Under the pieces are notes generated by a model that was not told where the DNA came from, did no database searches, and saw only the letters and a program-made list of their open reading frames with translations. A stretch of DNA of 64,000 nt from an uncultured Lachnospiraceae bacterium (GTDB lineage: Bacteria; Bacillota; Clostridia; Lachnospirales; Lachnospiraceae). The first letter of the stretch is position 1. Each line of letters opens with the position of its first letter. The stretch covers positions 1 to 64,000 of the forward strand of contig CAJUHP010000015.1 of assembly GCA_910586125.1 (NCBI GenBank), read 5' to 3'. This document shows, in pieces, positions 8,138 through 16,589 of the stretch. Position numbers and translations under genes: made by a program.

Positions 8138-9205
8138 TTATTCAAGCAAAAGTATATCGTCAGGCGCCACACCGACCAAAATCCGTTCGCCTTTTTGGAT
8201 CGCCGCCCCCTGTTCTTTGGGTATGTCCAGACGGATGCGGGAGCAGTCAGAAACATCCGCGTCAAAAGCCGGCAAGGGTCTTGCCAGAATCACCGTGGAA
8301 AATACATCGTCCACCACCCGCAGTACCACGCACTCCATGGTATTCTCACCCATCTTCGCTCCCAAAACCAAAGCGTGGCTGCGCACGCCCAAACTTCGCA
8401 CCGAGTCAGATACCGGACGGCCGCACTCCAGATCCTGACCCCATGCCAAAGCTCTCACTCTGGTCTCTGCAATTTTCACGGCTTCGGAATAATTCTTGCA
8501 GCCGGACAAAAGAGCGGCCTCCCTGGTCTTCGGCGCATCAAACAATTCCCGAACCGGTACACAGGGCTGCGAGCTGCCGCCGGCTATCACGCACACACGG
8601 CTGCACAGCCGATAAACTTCATCCCGGCTGTGAGACACAAAGAGAACCGGCACAGCCGATTCGGTCAGATGGTCGGACAATTCCAACTCCAGCTCCCATT
8701 TCAGATAACTGTCCAGCGCGGAAAATGGTTCATCCAGCATCAAAAGCCGGGGGCGCGACAAAAGAATCCGCGCCAGAGCCGTCCGCTGCTGCTGTCCGCC
8801 GGAGAGCTGCGAGGGCCGGTGCTTTTCCAGTCCAGTGAGGTGAAACTTATGTATCATCTCGGCCACCAACGCCTCTTTTTGAGCCCGCTCCCTCTCCCGG
8901 CACAGACCTGCCGCCAGATTTTGTTCCACCGTCATATTCGGAAAAAGAGCATAATTCTGAAACAAAAGCCCGACCCGCCGCTTCTGAGGCGGCAGATTGA
9001 TGCGGCGTTCGGAGTCAAACAGCGTGACGCCATCCAGAACAATCCTGCCCTCGTCCGGCTTCGTGATCCCGGCAATGCACCGAAGCGTCAGACTTTTACC
9101 GCAGCCGGACGCCCCCAGAAGTCCCGTCACGCCGTTTCCCGTCTCAAACGCCACATCCAGATTAAATTTTCCCAGTTTTTTTCGGATCTGCACGGATAAT
9201 TCCAC
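8138..9205 (-). CDS. modC: Molybdate ABC transporter ATP-binding protein
   Basis: This 355-residue ATPase powers molybdate import with ModB and ModA. It has Walker A GASGCGKS near residue 33, the Q-loop, signature LSGGQQQR near 130, Walker B LLMLDEP, the D-loop, and switch FVSHSRDE. The C-terminal 130 residues resemble the Mop/TOBE oxyanion-binding region of ModC. I chose the GTG at 9205, 6 bp after AGAGGAT; the frame continues upstream into modB without a better site. It is 13 bp after modB and 78 bp before moaC. Confidence 0.93.
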   Translation of the reverse strand: MELSVQIRKKLGKFNLDVAFETGNGVTGLLGASGCGKSLTLRCIAGITKPDEGRIVLDGVTLFDSERRINLPPQKRRVGLLFQNYALFPNMTVEQNLAAGLCRERERAQKEALVAEMIHKFHLTGLEKHRPSQLSGGQQQRTALARILLSRPRLLMLDEPFSALDSYLKWELELELSDHLTESAVPVLFVSHSRDEVYRLCSRVCVIAGGSSQPCVPVRELFDAPKTREAALLSGCKNYSEAVKIAETRVRALAWGQDLECGRPVSDSVRSLGVRSHALVLGAKMGENTMECVVLRVVDDVFSTVILARPLPAFDADVSDCSRIRLDIPKEQGAAIQKGERILVGVAPDDILLLE

Positions 9206-9218
9206 GGCTCTATCCTCT

Positions 9219-9884
9219 TTATTCTTTTTTGCGGTTCTGTTTCTCCAGCATATTGACAATCAAAAGCACCGCGGCAGAAATTGCCAGATTTACCATGACC
9301 CAGCGAAAAGCCAGATCGTCCTGGTTGGTCCGCCATAACTGATACACCGTCGTGGATATGGTGGCCGTCCGCCCCGGCGTATAGCCGGCGATCATGCTGG
9401 TCGCGCCGTACTCGCCCAACGCTCTGGCAAAGGCCAACACTACCCCGGCCAGAATCCCCTGTCTGCAGGCCGGCATCCGAACGCGCCAAAAAATATAGGT
9501 GTTGGACAGTCCCAGCGTCTGAGCCGAGGCCGCCAGCGTTTCGTCAAAACTTTCAAATGCCCCTCTGGCCGTTCGATACATCAGCGGAAATGCGACGACC
9601 GCCGCCGCAAAAATCCCGGAATACCAAGTCATCACCAGCCGGATTTCAAAATATTCCGCTACCCAGGCCCCCAATGGCCGGCGGGGGCCAAGCAGCAGAA
9701 GCAAAAAATATCCGACTACAGTAGGCGGCAACACCAAAGGCAGCGTCAGCACCACATCCAGAATCCCTTTCACAATCCGGTTCAGGCGCGCCACATAATA
9801 GGCGGAGGCAATCCCCGCAAAAAAAACCAGAATACAGGAAATCAGCGCAATGCGCAGAGAATTCCAGAGGGGAAACCAGTCCAT
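9219..9884 (-). CDS. modB: Molybdate ABC transporter permease
   Basis: This 221-residue protein has about five membrane helices, starting with residues 8-30, and the permease contact loop with EYGATSMIAGYTPGRT near residue 160, characteristic of ModB. It forms the membrane channel for molybdate. A strong CAGGAGG site lies before the ATG. It sits between modA and modC with 13-15 bp gaps, a classic modABC order. Confidence 0.95.
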   Translation of the reverse strand: MDWFPLWNSLRIALISCILVFFAGIASAYYVARLNRIVKGILDVVLTLPLVLPPTVVGYFLLLLLGPRRPLGAWVAEYFEIRLVMTWYSGIFAAAVVAFPLMYRTARGAFESFDETLAASAQTLGLSNTYIFWRVRMPACRQGILAGVVLAFARALGEYGATSMIAGYTPGRTATISTTVYQLWRTNQDDLAFRWVMVNLAISAAVLLIVNMLEKQNRKKE

Positions 9885-9899
9885 CGCCGTCCTCCTGTC

Positions 9900-10754
9900 C
9901 TACTTTGCCATAGAAAAACCCACATGCTCAAATATGTTCTGGCACTCCGGCGTCTGTAAAAACTCCAAAAACGCCTGCGCCTCCTCGGGATGTTCAGAAG
10001 TCTTTAATACTGCGGCCGGATAGATCACCTGACCGCACATATCCGCGGCCGCCTCATCTACCACAAGAAGCCCTGACGAGAACGCATCGGTAGCATAGAT
10101 GATGCCGCAATCCACGACTCCTTCACTCACCTGCGTCGTCACTTCTTTCACATTAGAGCCATATGTAATCTTTCCGCTGCTCTCCAGACTCTCCAGAATT
10201 CCCATTCCCGTCAGAATCTCTCGGGAATACTGTCCTACCGGCACGTCATCGTTGCCCAAACAGATCGATGACAGCTCATCCGCTGCCAGATCCGCAAAAT
10301 TTTCAATCCCCGCCAGATTTCCCTCCGGAACCACCAGAACAACCTTATTTTCCAACAAATTGACGCGGGTTTCGCTTTTCACAAAATCCAGTCCGTCCGG
10401 ATTCGCCTCCTCGCCCGCCGCTGCGTCAAGCTGATTCATCTGTTTCTGTGCCGCAGATAGAAACAGATCGCAGGAAGCTCCCTCCTGTATCTGTGTCTTC
10501 AGCGTTCCGGAGGAATCAAAATTGAAGACCAGCGTGACATGAGGGGCCGCAGTCTGATATCTCTTTGCAATCTCCCCCAGCGTCTCCGTCAGGGAAGCCG
10601 CCGCAAAAACCACCAACTCCACCGGGGCATCTGTCCCCAGTCCTTTCGTCCTATCCTCGTCAGGATACCCCTCCGTCTCCCCTGCACACGCCGTCAGAAA
10701 ACAAAAGGACATTGTCATAAGAAACGCGAAAAATCTTACAAATTGTTTTCTCAT
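9900..10754 (-). CDS. modA: Molybdate-binding lipoprotein
   Basis: This 284-residue substrate-binding protein has a lipoprotein signal (hydrophobic segment to about residue 23, lipobox LTAC), so it is anchored to the membrane outer face. Typical ModA segments include VFAAASLTETLGEIA near residue 50, FNFDSSGTLKTQI near 78, and a C-terminal EFLQTPECQNIFEHVGF. It captures molybdate and possibly tungstate for ModBC. It is the first gene of the operon, downstream of a strong promoter overlapped by a ModE-like palindrome. Confidence 0.95.
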   Translation of the reverse strand: MRKQFVRFFAFLMTMSFCFLTACAGETEGYPDEDRTKGLGTDAPVELVVFAAASLTETLGEIAKRYQTAAPHVTLVFNFDSSGTLKTQIQEGASCDLFLSAAQKQMNQLDAAAGEEANPDGLDFVKSETRVNLLENKVVLVVPEGNLAGIENFADLAADELSSICLGNDDVPVGQYSREILTGMGILESLESSGKITYGSNVKEVTTQVSEGVVDCGIIYATDAFSSGLLVVDEAAADMCGQVIYPAAVLKTSEHPEEAQAFLEFLQTPECQNIFEHVGFSMAK

Positions 10755-10791
10755 TCTTCCCGCCTTCTCTTTTCCAGTTTTTTCTCTATTT

Positions 10792-10817
10792 TCGTTATTC
10801 TTTCCAAAATATAACGA
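10792..10817. promoter_or_regulatory. ModE-like operator before modA
   Basis: TCGTTAT (10792-10798) and ATAACGA (10811-10817) form a perfect inverted repeat with a 12-bp spacer. The half-site resembles the known ModE box half CGTTATAT. It lies just downstream of the modA -10 element, where a bound repressor would block transcription. No ModE-type regulator is encoded in the window. Confidence 0.6.
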
Positions 10818-10828
10818 TTGGCAATGTT

Positions 10829-10857
10829 ATTTTAGCATTCGCTTTCTGCTCTGTCAA
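10829..10857 (-). promoter_or_regulatory. Molybdenum operon promoter
   Basis: A perfect TTGACA (10852-10857) and TAAAAT (10829-10834) are 17 bp apart on the minus strand, about 75 bp before modA. It should drive the whole modABC-moa-mog-moe block. Confidence 0.85.
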
Positions 10858-10883
10858 TCCTTTTCCTCATTCCAAAAATTTCA

Positions 10884-12416
10884 TCAATAAACCGCGGTTC
10901 CTGCTGCGCTGTTGAAGCCGCAGAGGAAACACCAGATCAGATCCGCGCCGAAGCATATACAAAGCGCCGTGCAGAAAATATATTGAAGAGAAAGCGAAAT
11001 TCTTGCGATAACTTTTTTCATATAAGGACCCACGATATAGATTGCAAACGAACCGCCGATGGCGAACACCAAAAGACCAGCCAGACAGATTCTTCCATTC
11101 AGATTGCCAAACCATCCCTTATAACTCCAGTAACTGGCGTTCAGAAAGAAATCCAGCCCCCAGCTTGCCGCAAATTCCAGGCCGCCGGCCAGAACCATAA
11201 TCAGCAAGAACGTTTTGAGCGGATTCTCCTTGTACCGGTCCAGCACAAGAAGGCAAAGCACACCGCCTGCGCCATAGATCGGAAGCCATGGCCCGTACAG
11301 CGTTCCCCGATTCACAAATTCATGGTACTGCACCAGATGCAGCAGAACCTCCCATACCCATCCAATCAAACAGAATAAGAAAAACAGCAGAATTAAGTCG
11401 GCGGCGCGATAAGACGGCGCCAAAGACGCCTCTTCTTTGGAGACAATATCTCTCAGCAAAAACGCCGGTTTGACCTCCTGTATGCCGTCAGCATCAAAAG
11501 CTCTCTCGCAAAAGACAGTCCGCGTTTCTTCCCGGCACACACGGGCCCGCAGAACAAAGTAAACCTCCGCCTCCTTGGCCGTCTCATACGGAAGAGCCGC
11601 CAGCAGACCCGCCACAGGAATCCACTTCAGCACCCATATATACCACAAAGAGAGATCCAGACAGAACATCTTCCATTTAACCCCCTTTGTCATGGCTTTG
11701 GAGAGCGCCTTGGCATCCCGAAAAGAGACCGCCGGATTTTCCGCAAGCAGATAGGGGATCATTCGGTACTGATATGTTTTGTAGAATCCGCCGATTATGG
11801 TCAGCCACCAGAGGGACAGCGCCAGGTATGTGCGAAATGTTACCCAGACGATAGAAAACAGATACTTTCGATGAAAAGGCGCAAAGATTCTGCGAAACGG
11901 CGTCCTCCTCTGAAAGCGATGCTCCATCCCATAGCGGTACTTGCCGATCACAAGCGCATTCTGAATGAAAAAGCGTAGCAGCCCGCTAAACACCGCCGCC
12001 GCCAACAGATATGCCCAAATCTCCGCCGCGTTATGGGAAAAGTATGCCGCATTGGCTGCCAAGAGATTGATCAGCCATGTAAAATCTTGAGACAACGGAT
12101 CAATGACGCCGACAACCGCATTTTGAACCGGCACCGGCAGATCAGAAAATGCTTTTTCCTGTAAAATATGTTCTTTTAACAATTCTGCATTACTCACAGG
12201 GTTCTCCGGCGCCAGACCCAGCATCTCGTCCACGGAGCCGATAAAAGCAGTCGCGCTGCTGTTTACGATCCCAATAAAAGAAAAAAAGGCGCAGACCAGA
12301 ACCAACCCCAGCCAGGAAGCTGGTCCTTTGCCGAACGCCGCCTTTTTACTCTTTTGTTTAATTTGCCTTCTGTCCCATAGAACGGCCTGGGCCGAACCAC
12401 TCTCCTGCTCCCTCAT
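10884..12416 (-). CDS. Multi-pass membrane protein with C-terminal CmpB-like domain
   Basis: This 510-residue protein has two halves. Residues about 35-290 contain several membrane helices and resemble DUF975-type membrane proteins. Residues about 350-500 match the family named putative ABC transporter permease (CmpB/DUF1113): LFCLIGWVWEVLLH, RGTLYGPWLPIYGAGG, and ASYWSYKGWFGNLNGRICL. The CmpB name comes from old annotation and no transport role has been shown. AGGGGAG precedes the ATG. It is divergent from the lipoprotein gene, and its 3' end lies close to the modA promoter. Confidence 0.75.
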   Translation of the reverse strand: MREQESGSAQAVLWDRRQIKQKSKKAAFGKGPASWLGLVLVCAFFSFIGIVNSSATAFIGSVDEMLGLAPENPVSNAELLKEHILQEKAFSDLPVPVQNAVVGVIDPLSQDFTWLINLLAANAAYFSHNAAEIWAYLLAAAVFSGLLRFFIQNALVIGKYRYGMEHRFQRRTPFRRIFAPFHRKYLFSIVWVTFRTYLALSLWWLTIIGGFYKTYQYRMIPYLLAENPAVSFRDAKALSKAMTKGVKWKMFCLDLSLWYIWVLKWIPVAGLLAALPYETAKEAEVYFVLRARVCREETRTVFCERAFDADGIQEVKPAFLLRDIVSKEEASLAPSYRAADLILLFFLFCLIGWVWEVLLHLVQYHEFVNRGTLYGPWLPIYGAGGVLCLLVLDRYKENPLKTFLLIMVLAGGLEFAASWGLDFFLNASYWSYKGWFGNLNGRICLAGLLVFAIGGSFAIYIVGPYMKKVIARISLSLQYIFCTALCICFGADLIWCFLCGFNSAAGTAVY

Positions 12417-12485
12417 TTTCGTCTCTCCCCTTTCTGCCTGCCAGACACCCCCTCAGGCATCCCTCTCCAATGCTCTGCTTTTTTG

Positions 12486-12514
12486 TTGACGCCCTTCCCC
12501 TTCTATGATATCAT
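12486..12514 (+). promoter_or_regulatory. Promoter of the DUF3298 lipoprotein
   Basis: TTGACG (12486-12491) and TATCAT (12509-12514) are 17 bp apart, giving a short leader of about 30 nt. Confidence 0.75.
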
Positions 12515-12550
12515 CATTTTAAACATCGTTTTACAGAAGAGGAAAATCAT

Positions 12551-13390
12551 ATGCGTAGAAAACTATTGATTTCTTTGTTATCGCTGCCGGCTTTCTCCTG
12601 CCTGCTCCTCTGTGCTTGTCAAAGACAAAATATAACATTTGGCTCCCAAGAACAAACTGCCTTCGCCGGCGATACCCCCGCGCAAACAGAAAGCGAACCA
12701 ATACAGGAAACACAATCTTCCGCAGCTGCTGAGACGAGCATTGCGAATCCTGCCCCCGCGCTTCTCTATCAAAGAGACGCGATCTACGATGCAAAAACCG
12801 GCGTTCAGCGTTTTACGCTGGACACCCAGGGAATGAATGCAAGCATCTACTTTGAAATCCCTGTCTTTGAGGAAACGACAGCGGGCCGCAGAAAAATCAA
12901 CGCCTTTTTTCAAAATCTGGAACAAAACTTCTTTTCCCCTGAAAATGAAAACCTGTCCGCAGCCTGGGAGCATATCTCTTCCCGCCCTGACCACGGGACC
13001 TATTTCTACGAAAACGACGCCTTCATTTGTACTGATACCGAAACGTGGATCAGCGTATCCATCTCCTACTATTGGAACATGGGAGGTGTAAACGATACCG
13101 GCTGCACCAACTATAATTTTTCTGCCAAAACCGGAGAAATGCTCAAGCTTTCCGGACTGATTGAAGAAAGTGAACCGGAGGCTCTGACAGCGCTGTACAA
13201 CGCACTGCGAGAGGAATACGATTCCTTTGATTTGGATTGGGAACGTATTCGGGAATACTCTCTGGACGACTTTGATTTCTGTATATATGAGGATGGCATC
13301 TTCATTGACTTTGACCGCTATGAAATAGCGGACGGCGCAGCCGGAAGTTTTTCCCTCCGGCTGCCTGTCCATCTGAGAACTTCCGAATAG
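12551..13390 (+). CDS. DUF4163/DUF3298-type lipoprotein
   Basis: This 279-residue protein has a lipoprotein signal with lipobox LLCAC near residue 23, then a low-complexity Glu/Thr/Ser-rich linker to about residue 60. The rest resembles the DUF4163 plus DUF3298 pair found in RsiV-like proteins and lipoproteins: a region with YFEIPVF, then TGEMLKLSGLI and YEDGIFIDFDRYEIADGAAGS. It has no N-terminal cytoplasmic anti-sigma domain, so it is not RsiV itself. It is transcribed alone from its own promoter and converges on obgE. The function is unknown; a surface-exposed role is likely. Confidence 0.75.
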   Translation: MRRKLLISLLSLPAFSCLLLCACQRQNITFGSQEQTAFAGDTPAQTESEPIQETQSSAAAETSIANPAPALLYQRDAIYDAKTGVQRFTLDTQGMNASIYFEIPVFEETTAGRRKINAFFQNLEQNFFSPENENLSAAWEHISSRPDHGTYFYENDAFICTDTETWISVSISYYWNMGGVNDTGCTNYNFSAKTGEMLKLSGLIEESEPEALTALYNALREEYDSFDLDWERIREYSLDDFDFCIYEDGIFIDFDRYEIADGAAGSFSLRLPVHLRTSE

Positions 13391-13404
13391 GAACGGTTAC
13401 GGTT

Positions 13405-14697
13405 CTATTTGTAATAATCAAACTCCAGTCCATACATACGAACCGTATCTCCCTCCTGCACGCCGGCCTCTTCCAGATCGCGCAGAATCCCTGTTTCCTT
13501 CAAGAAGCGCTGGAAAAACTCAAATCCTTTCTCCGAGTCGAGATTGGTGTATCCCAGCATTTTTTCGATGCGCGGCCCTTCCACACGAAAGCCGCCGTCT
13601 TCCTCCCTGGTCACTTCATACGGGAGAGCAACATCGTTATGCAGGGAATCCATGTCAAATTCTTTTTCAAAGATCACCGGCTTTCTGTCCGTCTGCAAAA
13701 GCAGCTCATTTACATGATATAGAAGCTCCTTCACTCCCTGACCGCTTACCGCCGATATCCCATAGACTGCGATCCCCTCCGGTTCAAAGGTTCGGCGCAG
13801 CCTGCTCAGAATATCTTCTCCGTCTTCCTCCATATATATGGCGTCTATCTTGTTGGCGGCAATGACCTGGGGGAGCTTAAGAAGCGCCGGATCATAAGCC
13901 AGAAGCTCCGCATTGATCTTGCGGATATCCTCCGCCGGATCACGCCCTTCCACAGAAGCCGCGTCCACCACATGGATCAGAACCTTGGTCCTCTCGATGT
14001 GGCGCAGAAATTCATGTCCCAGGCCCACTCCCTCCGACGCTCCCTCGATCAGTCCCGGAATGTCTGCGATGACAAACCCCCCTGTTCCCTCCAGATCCAC
14101 AACGCCCAGATTCGGGTTCAGCGTCGTAAAATGATAATTGGCAATCTTGGGCCTGGCGTTGGTCACTCTCGACAAAAGCGTGGATTTTCCCACGTTGGGA
14201 AAACCGACCAGGCCGACATCCGCGATTACCTTCAGCTCCAGGCGAACCCACAGTTCTTTCGCCGGCTGCCCGGGCTGAGCATATTTTGGAACCTGCATGG
14301 TGGATGTGGCATAGTGCATATTGCCGCTGCCGCCGCGGCCTCCCTTTAAAATCACTTCCCTCTGATTTTCGCCGGACATATCTGTGATAACCTTGCCTGA
14401 CGCCTCCTCATACACCACGGTTCCCTCCGGAACCTTGATGACCAGATCCGCTCCGTCGGCGCCATGGCAGCGGCGCTTGCCGCCCTCCTCGCCGCTCTCG
14501 GCCACATATTTGTGAATATGTCTGAAATCCGCCAGCGTATTCAGTCCCTTATCCACCTCAAAAATAATATCGCCGCCGCGGCCGCCGTCACCTCCGTCCG
14601 GACCGCCGTTCGGCACATAGAGCTCCCGGCGAAAACTGACATGTCCGTCGCCTCCCTTGCCGGATTTAATAAAAATTCTGGCTCGATCTGCAAACAT
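13405..14697 (-). CDS. obgE: GTPase Obg/CgtA
   Basis: This 430-residue essential GTPase acts in 50S maturation and stress signalling. It has the glycine-rich Obg fold (residues 1-158, with GGDGGRGGD), the G domain with GFPNVGKST, DIPGLIEGAS and NKID, and the C-terminal OCT domain ending in VRMYGLEFDYYK. The start at 14697 follows AAAGGAAGAG; an upstream frame extension has no good site. It is the last gene of rplU-prp-rpmA-obgE, separated from rpmA by a hairpin that may lower its expression relative to the ribosomal genes. Confidence 0.97.
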   Translation of the reverse strand: MFADRARIFIKSGKGGDGHVSFRRELYVPNGGPDGGDGGRGGDIIFEVDKGLNTLADFRHIHKYVAESGEEGGKRRCHGADGADLVIKVPEGTVVYEEASGKVITDMSGENQREVILKGGRGGSGNMHYATSTMQVPKYAQPGQPAKELWVRLELKVIADVGLVGFPNVGKSTLLSRVTNARPKIANYHFTTLNPNLGVVDLEGTGGFVIADIPGLIEGASEGVGLGHEFLRHIERTKVLIHVVDAASVEGRDPAEDIRKINAELLAYDPALLKLPQVIAANKIDAIYMEEDGEDILSRLRRTFEPEGIAVYGISAVSGQGVKELLYHVNELLLQTDRKPVIFEKEFDMDSLHNDVALPYEVTREEDGGFRVEGPRIEKMLGYTNLDSEKGFEFFQRFLKETGILRDLEEAGVQEGDTVRMYGLEFDYYK

Positions 14698-14727
14698 TCG
14701 CTCTCTTCCTTTCTTCTTACAATCAAC

Positions 14728-14757
14728 AAAAGGCAGGGTGCCATCTGACATCCTGCC
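14728..14757 (-). terminator. Partial terminator between rpmA and obgE
   Basis: On the minus strand GGCAGGA pairs with the CCTGCC arm and four U residues follow. The short U-tract suggests incomplete termination. Confidence 0.55.
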
Positions 14758-14777
14758 TCCACAGTCTCGCTCTTCTC

Positions 14778-15077
14778 TTATTCTGCCGCAGCCTGTGCTT
14801 CTCTGGGGTATACAGAAACCTGCTTCTTGTCTCTGCCCTTTCTCTCAAACCGCACCACGCCGTCCACCATTGCAAACAGCGTATCGTCGCCGCCGCGGCC
14901 TACATTTACACCGGGATGGATCTTGGTGCCGCGCTGTCTGTAGAGAATGTTGCCCGCCAGCACGAACTGACCGTCCGCTCTCTTGGCTCCCAGTCTCTTG
15001 GCCTCGGAATCTCTGCCGTTCTTGGTGGAGCCCACACCTTTTTTATGTGCGAAGAACTGAAGGTTCATCTTCAACAT
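14778..15077 (-). CDS. rpmA: 50S ribosomal protein L27 with Prp-cleaved N-terminus
   Basis: This 99-residue L27 has the Firmicute N-terminal extension [10 protein letters not shown] before the mature start at [15 protein letters not shown]. In Staphylococcus the protease Prp removes the first nine residues after the FF pair, and the next upstream gene here is prp. Mature L27 reaches the peptidyl transferase centre. AAGGAGGTGTAAGACC precedes the ATG. The gene is 4 bp after prp. Confidence 0.98.
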   Translation of the reverse strand: MLKMNLQFFAHKKGVGSTKNGRDSEAKRLGAKRADGQFVLAGNILYRQRGTKIHPGVNVGRGGDDTLFAMVDGVVRFERKGRDKKQVSVYPREAQAAAE

Positions 15078-15081
15078 GGTC

Positions 15082-15408
15082 TTACACCTCCTTGCTTACA
15101 ACATGGATATATTCACTGTGTTCCTTCTCGATGGCCTCTAAGCCGCACCGAAGGGACTGAAACAAAAGCTCAGCCTCCGGCGTCGCCGCCTCACACAGCT
15201 TCACCGCCATAAAGCCTGTCTCCTCATCCGTCTTTACCAGCGGATGATTCGCGGTCAAAAGCTCGATGGAATTTACTGTGTTGGTCACCAGGGCGGATAC
15301 TGCCGCACAGACAATATCATACCCGGCCTCGGCGTATCCGGCATGTCCTCTGGTCTGAAATCCCAGATACCGGCCGTCGGAATTCTGATAAAACGCTGTT
15401 CGGATCAT
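15082..15408 (-). CDS. prp: Ribosomal-processing cysteine protease Prp
   Basis: This 108-residue protein has the Prp catalytic pair His22 ([10 protein letters not shown]) and Cys34 ([11 protein letters not shown]). It cleaves the N-terminal extension of L27. The gene lies between rplU and rpmA, the conserved Firmicute location, and its ATG overlaps the rplU stop (TAATG), so translation is coupled. The length is typical. Confidence 0.96.
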   Translation of the reverse strand: MIRTAFYQNSDGRYLGFQTRGHAGYAEAGYDIVCAAVSALVTNTVNSIELLTANHPLVKTDEETGFMAVKLCEAATPEAELLFQSLRCGLEAIEKEHSEYIHVVSKEV

Positions 15409-15716
15409 TACTTCGTAATGCTTTCGATCTTCAGCTCGGTATAAGCCTGTCTGTGACCGTTCTTCTTATGATAGCCGGTCTTTCTCTTATACTTGTAAAC
15501 GATAACCTTTTTGGCGCGGGCCTGGTCCATAACCGTCGCTTTGACAACAGCACCAGGTACTACCGGACGACCGATCTCCATCTTCTCTCCGCCGACAGCC
15601 AGAACCTGATCGAACACGTACTCCGAACCGGGCTCGGCATTCAGCTTCTCCACACGGATCACATCGCCTTCTGCAACCTTGTACTGCTTACCGCCTGTTG
15701 CAATAATCGCGTACAT
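15408..15716 (-). CDS. rplU: 50S ribosomal protein L21
   Basis: This 102-residue protein has the L21 motifs [13 protein letters not shown] at the N-terminus and [16 protein letters not shown] near residue 78. It is a structural component of the 50S subunit. TAGGAGGTGTCC precedes the ATG. It leads rplU-prp-rpmA-obgE, behind a promoter and a structured leader. Confidence 0.98.
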   Translation of the reverse strand: MYAIIATGGKQYKVAEGDVIRVEKLNAEPGSEYVFDQVLAVGGEKMEIGRPVVPGAVVKATVMDQARAKKVIVYKYKRKTGYHKKNGHRQAYTELKIESITK

Positions 15717-15800
15717 AAGGACACCTCCTATTTATCATTACTCGCCAACTTTGGTGGCTGTCCAAGGACAGCGCTTTGCAAAACCTCATTGAGCGGCACA
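15717..15800 (-). promoter_or_regulatory. L21-type leader RNA
   Basis: The 5' leader of rplU contains a CTGTCCTTGGACAG hairpin (around 15759-15774) followed by CCACCAAAGTTGGC, the type of structured element known as the L21 leader in Firmicutes. It ends in the rplU ribosome binding site, so translational or attenuation control by a ribosomal protein is likely. Confidence 0.65.
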
Positions 15801-15807
15801 CCATCAC

Positions 15808-15836
15808 ATGATACCATTAAGACCAGCGCTTGTCAA
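15808..15836 (-). promoter_or_regulatory. rplU operon promoter
   Basis: A perfect TTGACA (15831-15836) and TATCAT (15808-15813) are 17 bp apart, placed immediately after the stop of the cytidylate-kinase-like gene. Confidence 0.85.
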
Positions 15837-15842
15837 GCAAAT

Positions 15843-16520
15843 TTACTGGTTCTCCTCCAGAAACTTTGAGAAATTATCCTTGCAGCCGTTCTTGCGGTAA
15901 TCCTCTTTCAGCCTTGCAAAATCCAGAATCAGATCCACGCACCGCTCCCGTCCCACCGTGCTGGTGTTGATGCAGAAATCATAGCTGCTGACAGCGCCCC
16001 ACTTTTTGTTTGTGTAATAATTATAGTAGGAGGCCCGGCGCTTATCGGTCTTCACCATCATATCTCTGGCTTTATCCTCCGAGATCCCGTACAGCTTCAT
16101 CAGATACGGAATCTTATCGGGCTCGTCGCCGCTGATAAACACACTGATTACATGAGGATGTTCCGCCAGCGCATAATCGGCGCAGCGCCCCACGATAATG
16201 CAGGATTCCTCCGACGCCAGCTTCTTGATCGTCTCAAACTGTGCCAGAAATACCTTCTGATTCAGAGGCATATCGACATAGCCGGGAGAAGCATAGCCAA
16301 GGGAATAGGTATCCATCACCAGGGAATACAGAAAACTGCTGACCGGCTTTTCGTCGTGGCTGTGAAAAATATCCTCGCACAGACCGCTGTTTTTGGCGCA
16401 CAGCGTCAAAAGCTCCTGGTCATAACACTTGATCCCCATCTTCTTTGCCAGTGCCTGGCCGATCTGACGGCCGCCGCTTCCACATTCTCTGCCTATCGTA
16501 ATCACCAAATTTTCGTTCAT
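15843..16520 (-). CDS. Cytidylate kinase-like family protein
   Basis: This 225-residue protein has a P-loop region NLVITIGRECGSGGRQIGQAL typical of the cytidylate kinase-like family (PF13189), in which a GRxxGSGG loop replaces the classic Walker A. Further family features are VGRCADY near residue 110 and a Tyr-rich segment SYYNYYTNKKWG near 165. It is not the housekeeping cmk, and the substrate is unknown. The ATG at 16520 follows AAAGGAG by 8 bp; a GTG three codons upstream is too close to that site. It has its own promoter. Confidence 0.8.
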   Translation of the reverse strand: MNENLVITIGRECGSGGRQIGQALAKKMGIKCYDQELLTLCAKNSGLCEDIFHSHDEKPVSSFLYSLVMDTYSLGYASPGYVDMPLNQKVFLAQFETIKKLASEESCIIVGRCADYALAEHPHVISVFISGDEPDKIPYLMKLYGISEDKARDMMVKTDKRRASYYNYYTNKKWGAVSSYDFCINTSTVGRERCVDLILDFARLKEDYRKNGCKDNFSKFLEENQ

Positions 16521-16547
16521 ATGCCACACTCCTTTCTATTATCTTTT

Positions 16548-16576
16548 ATTATACACGCTTTCCTGCAAAATGTACA
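16548..16576 (-). promoter_or_regulatory. Promoter of the cytidylate-kinase-like gene
   Basis: A perfect -10 TATAAT (16548-16553) lies 17 bp after a weak -35 TGTACA (16571-16576), about 30 bp before the start. Confidence 0.6.
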
Positions 16577-16589
16577 GTAAAAAGAAAGG

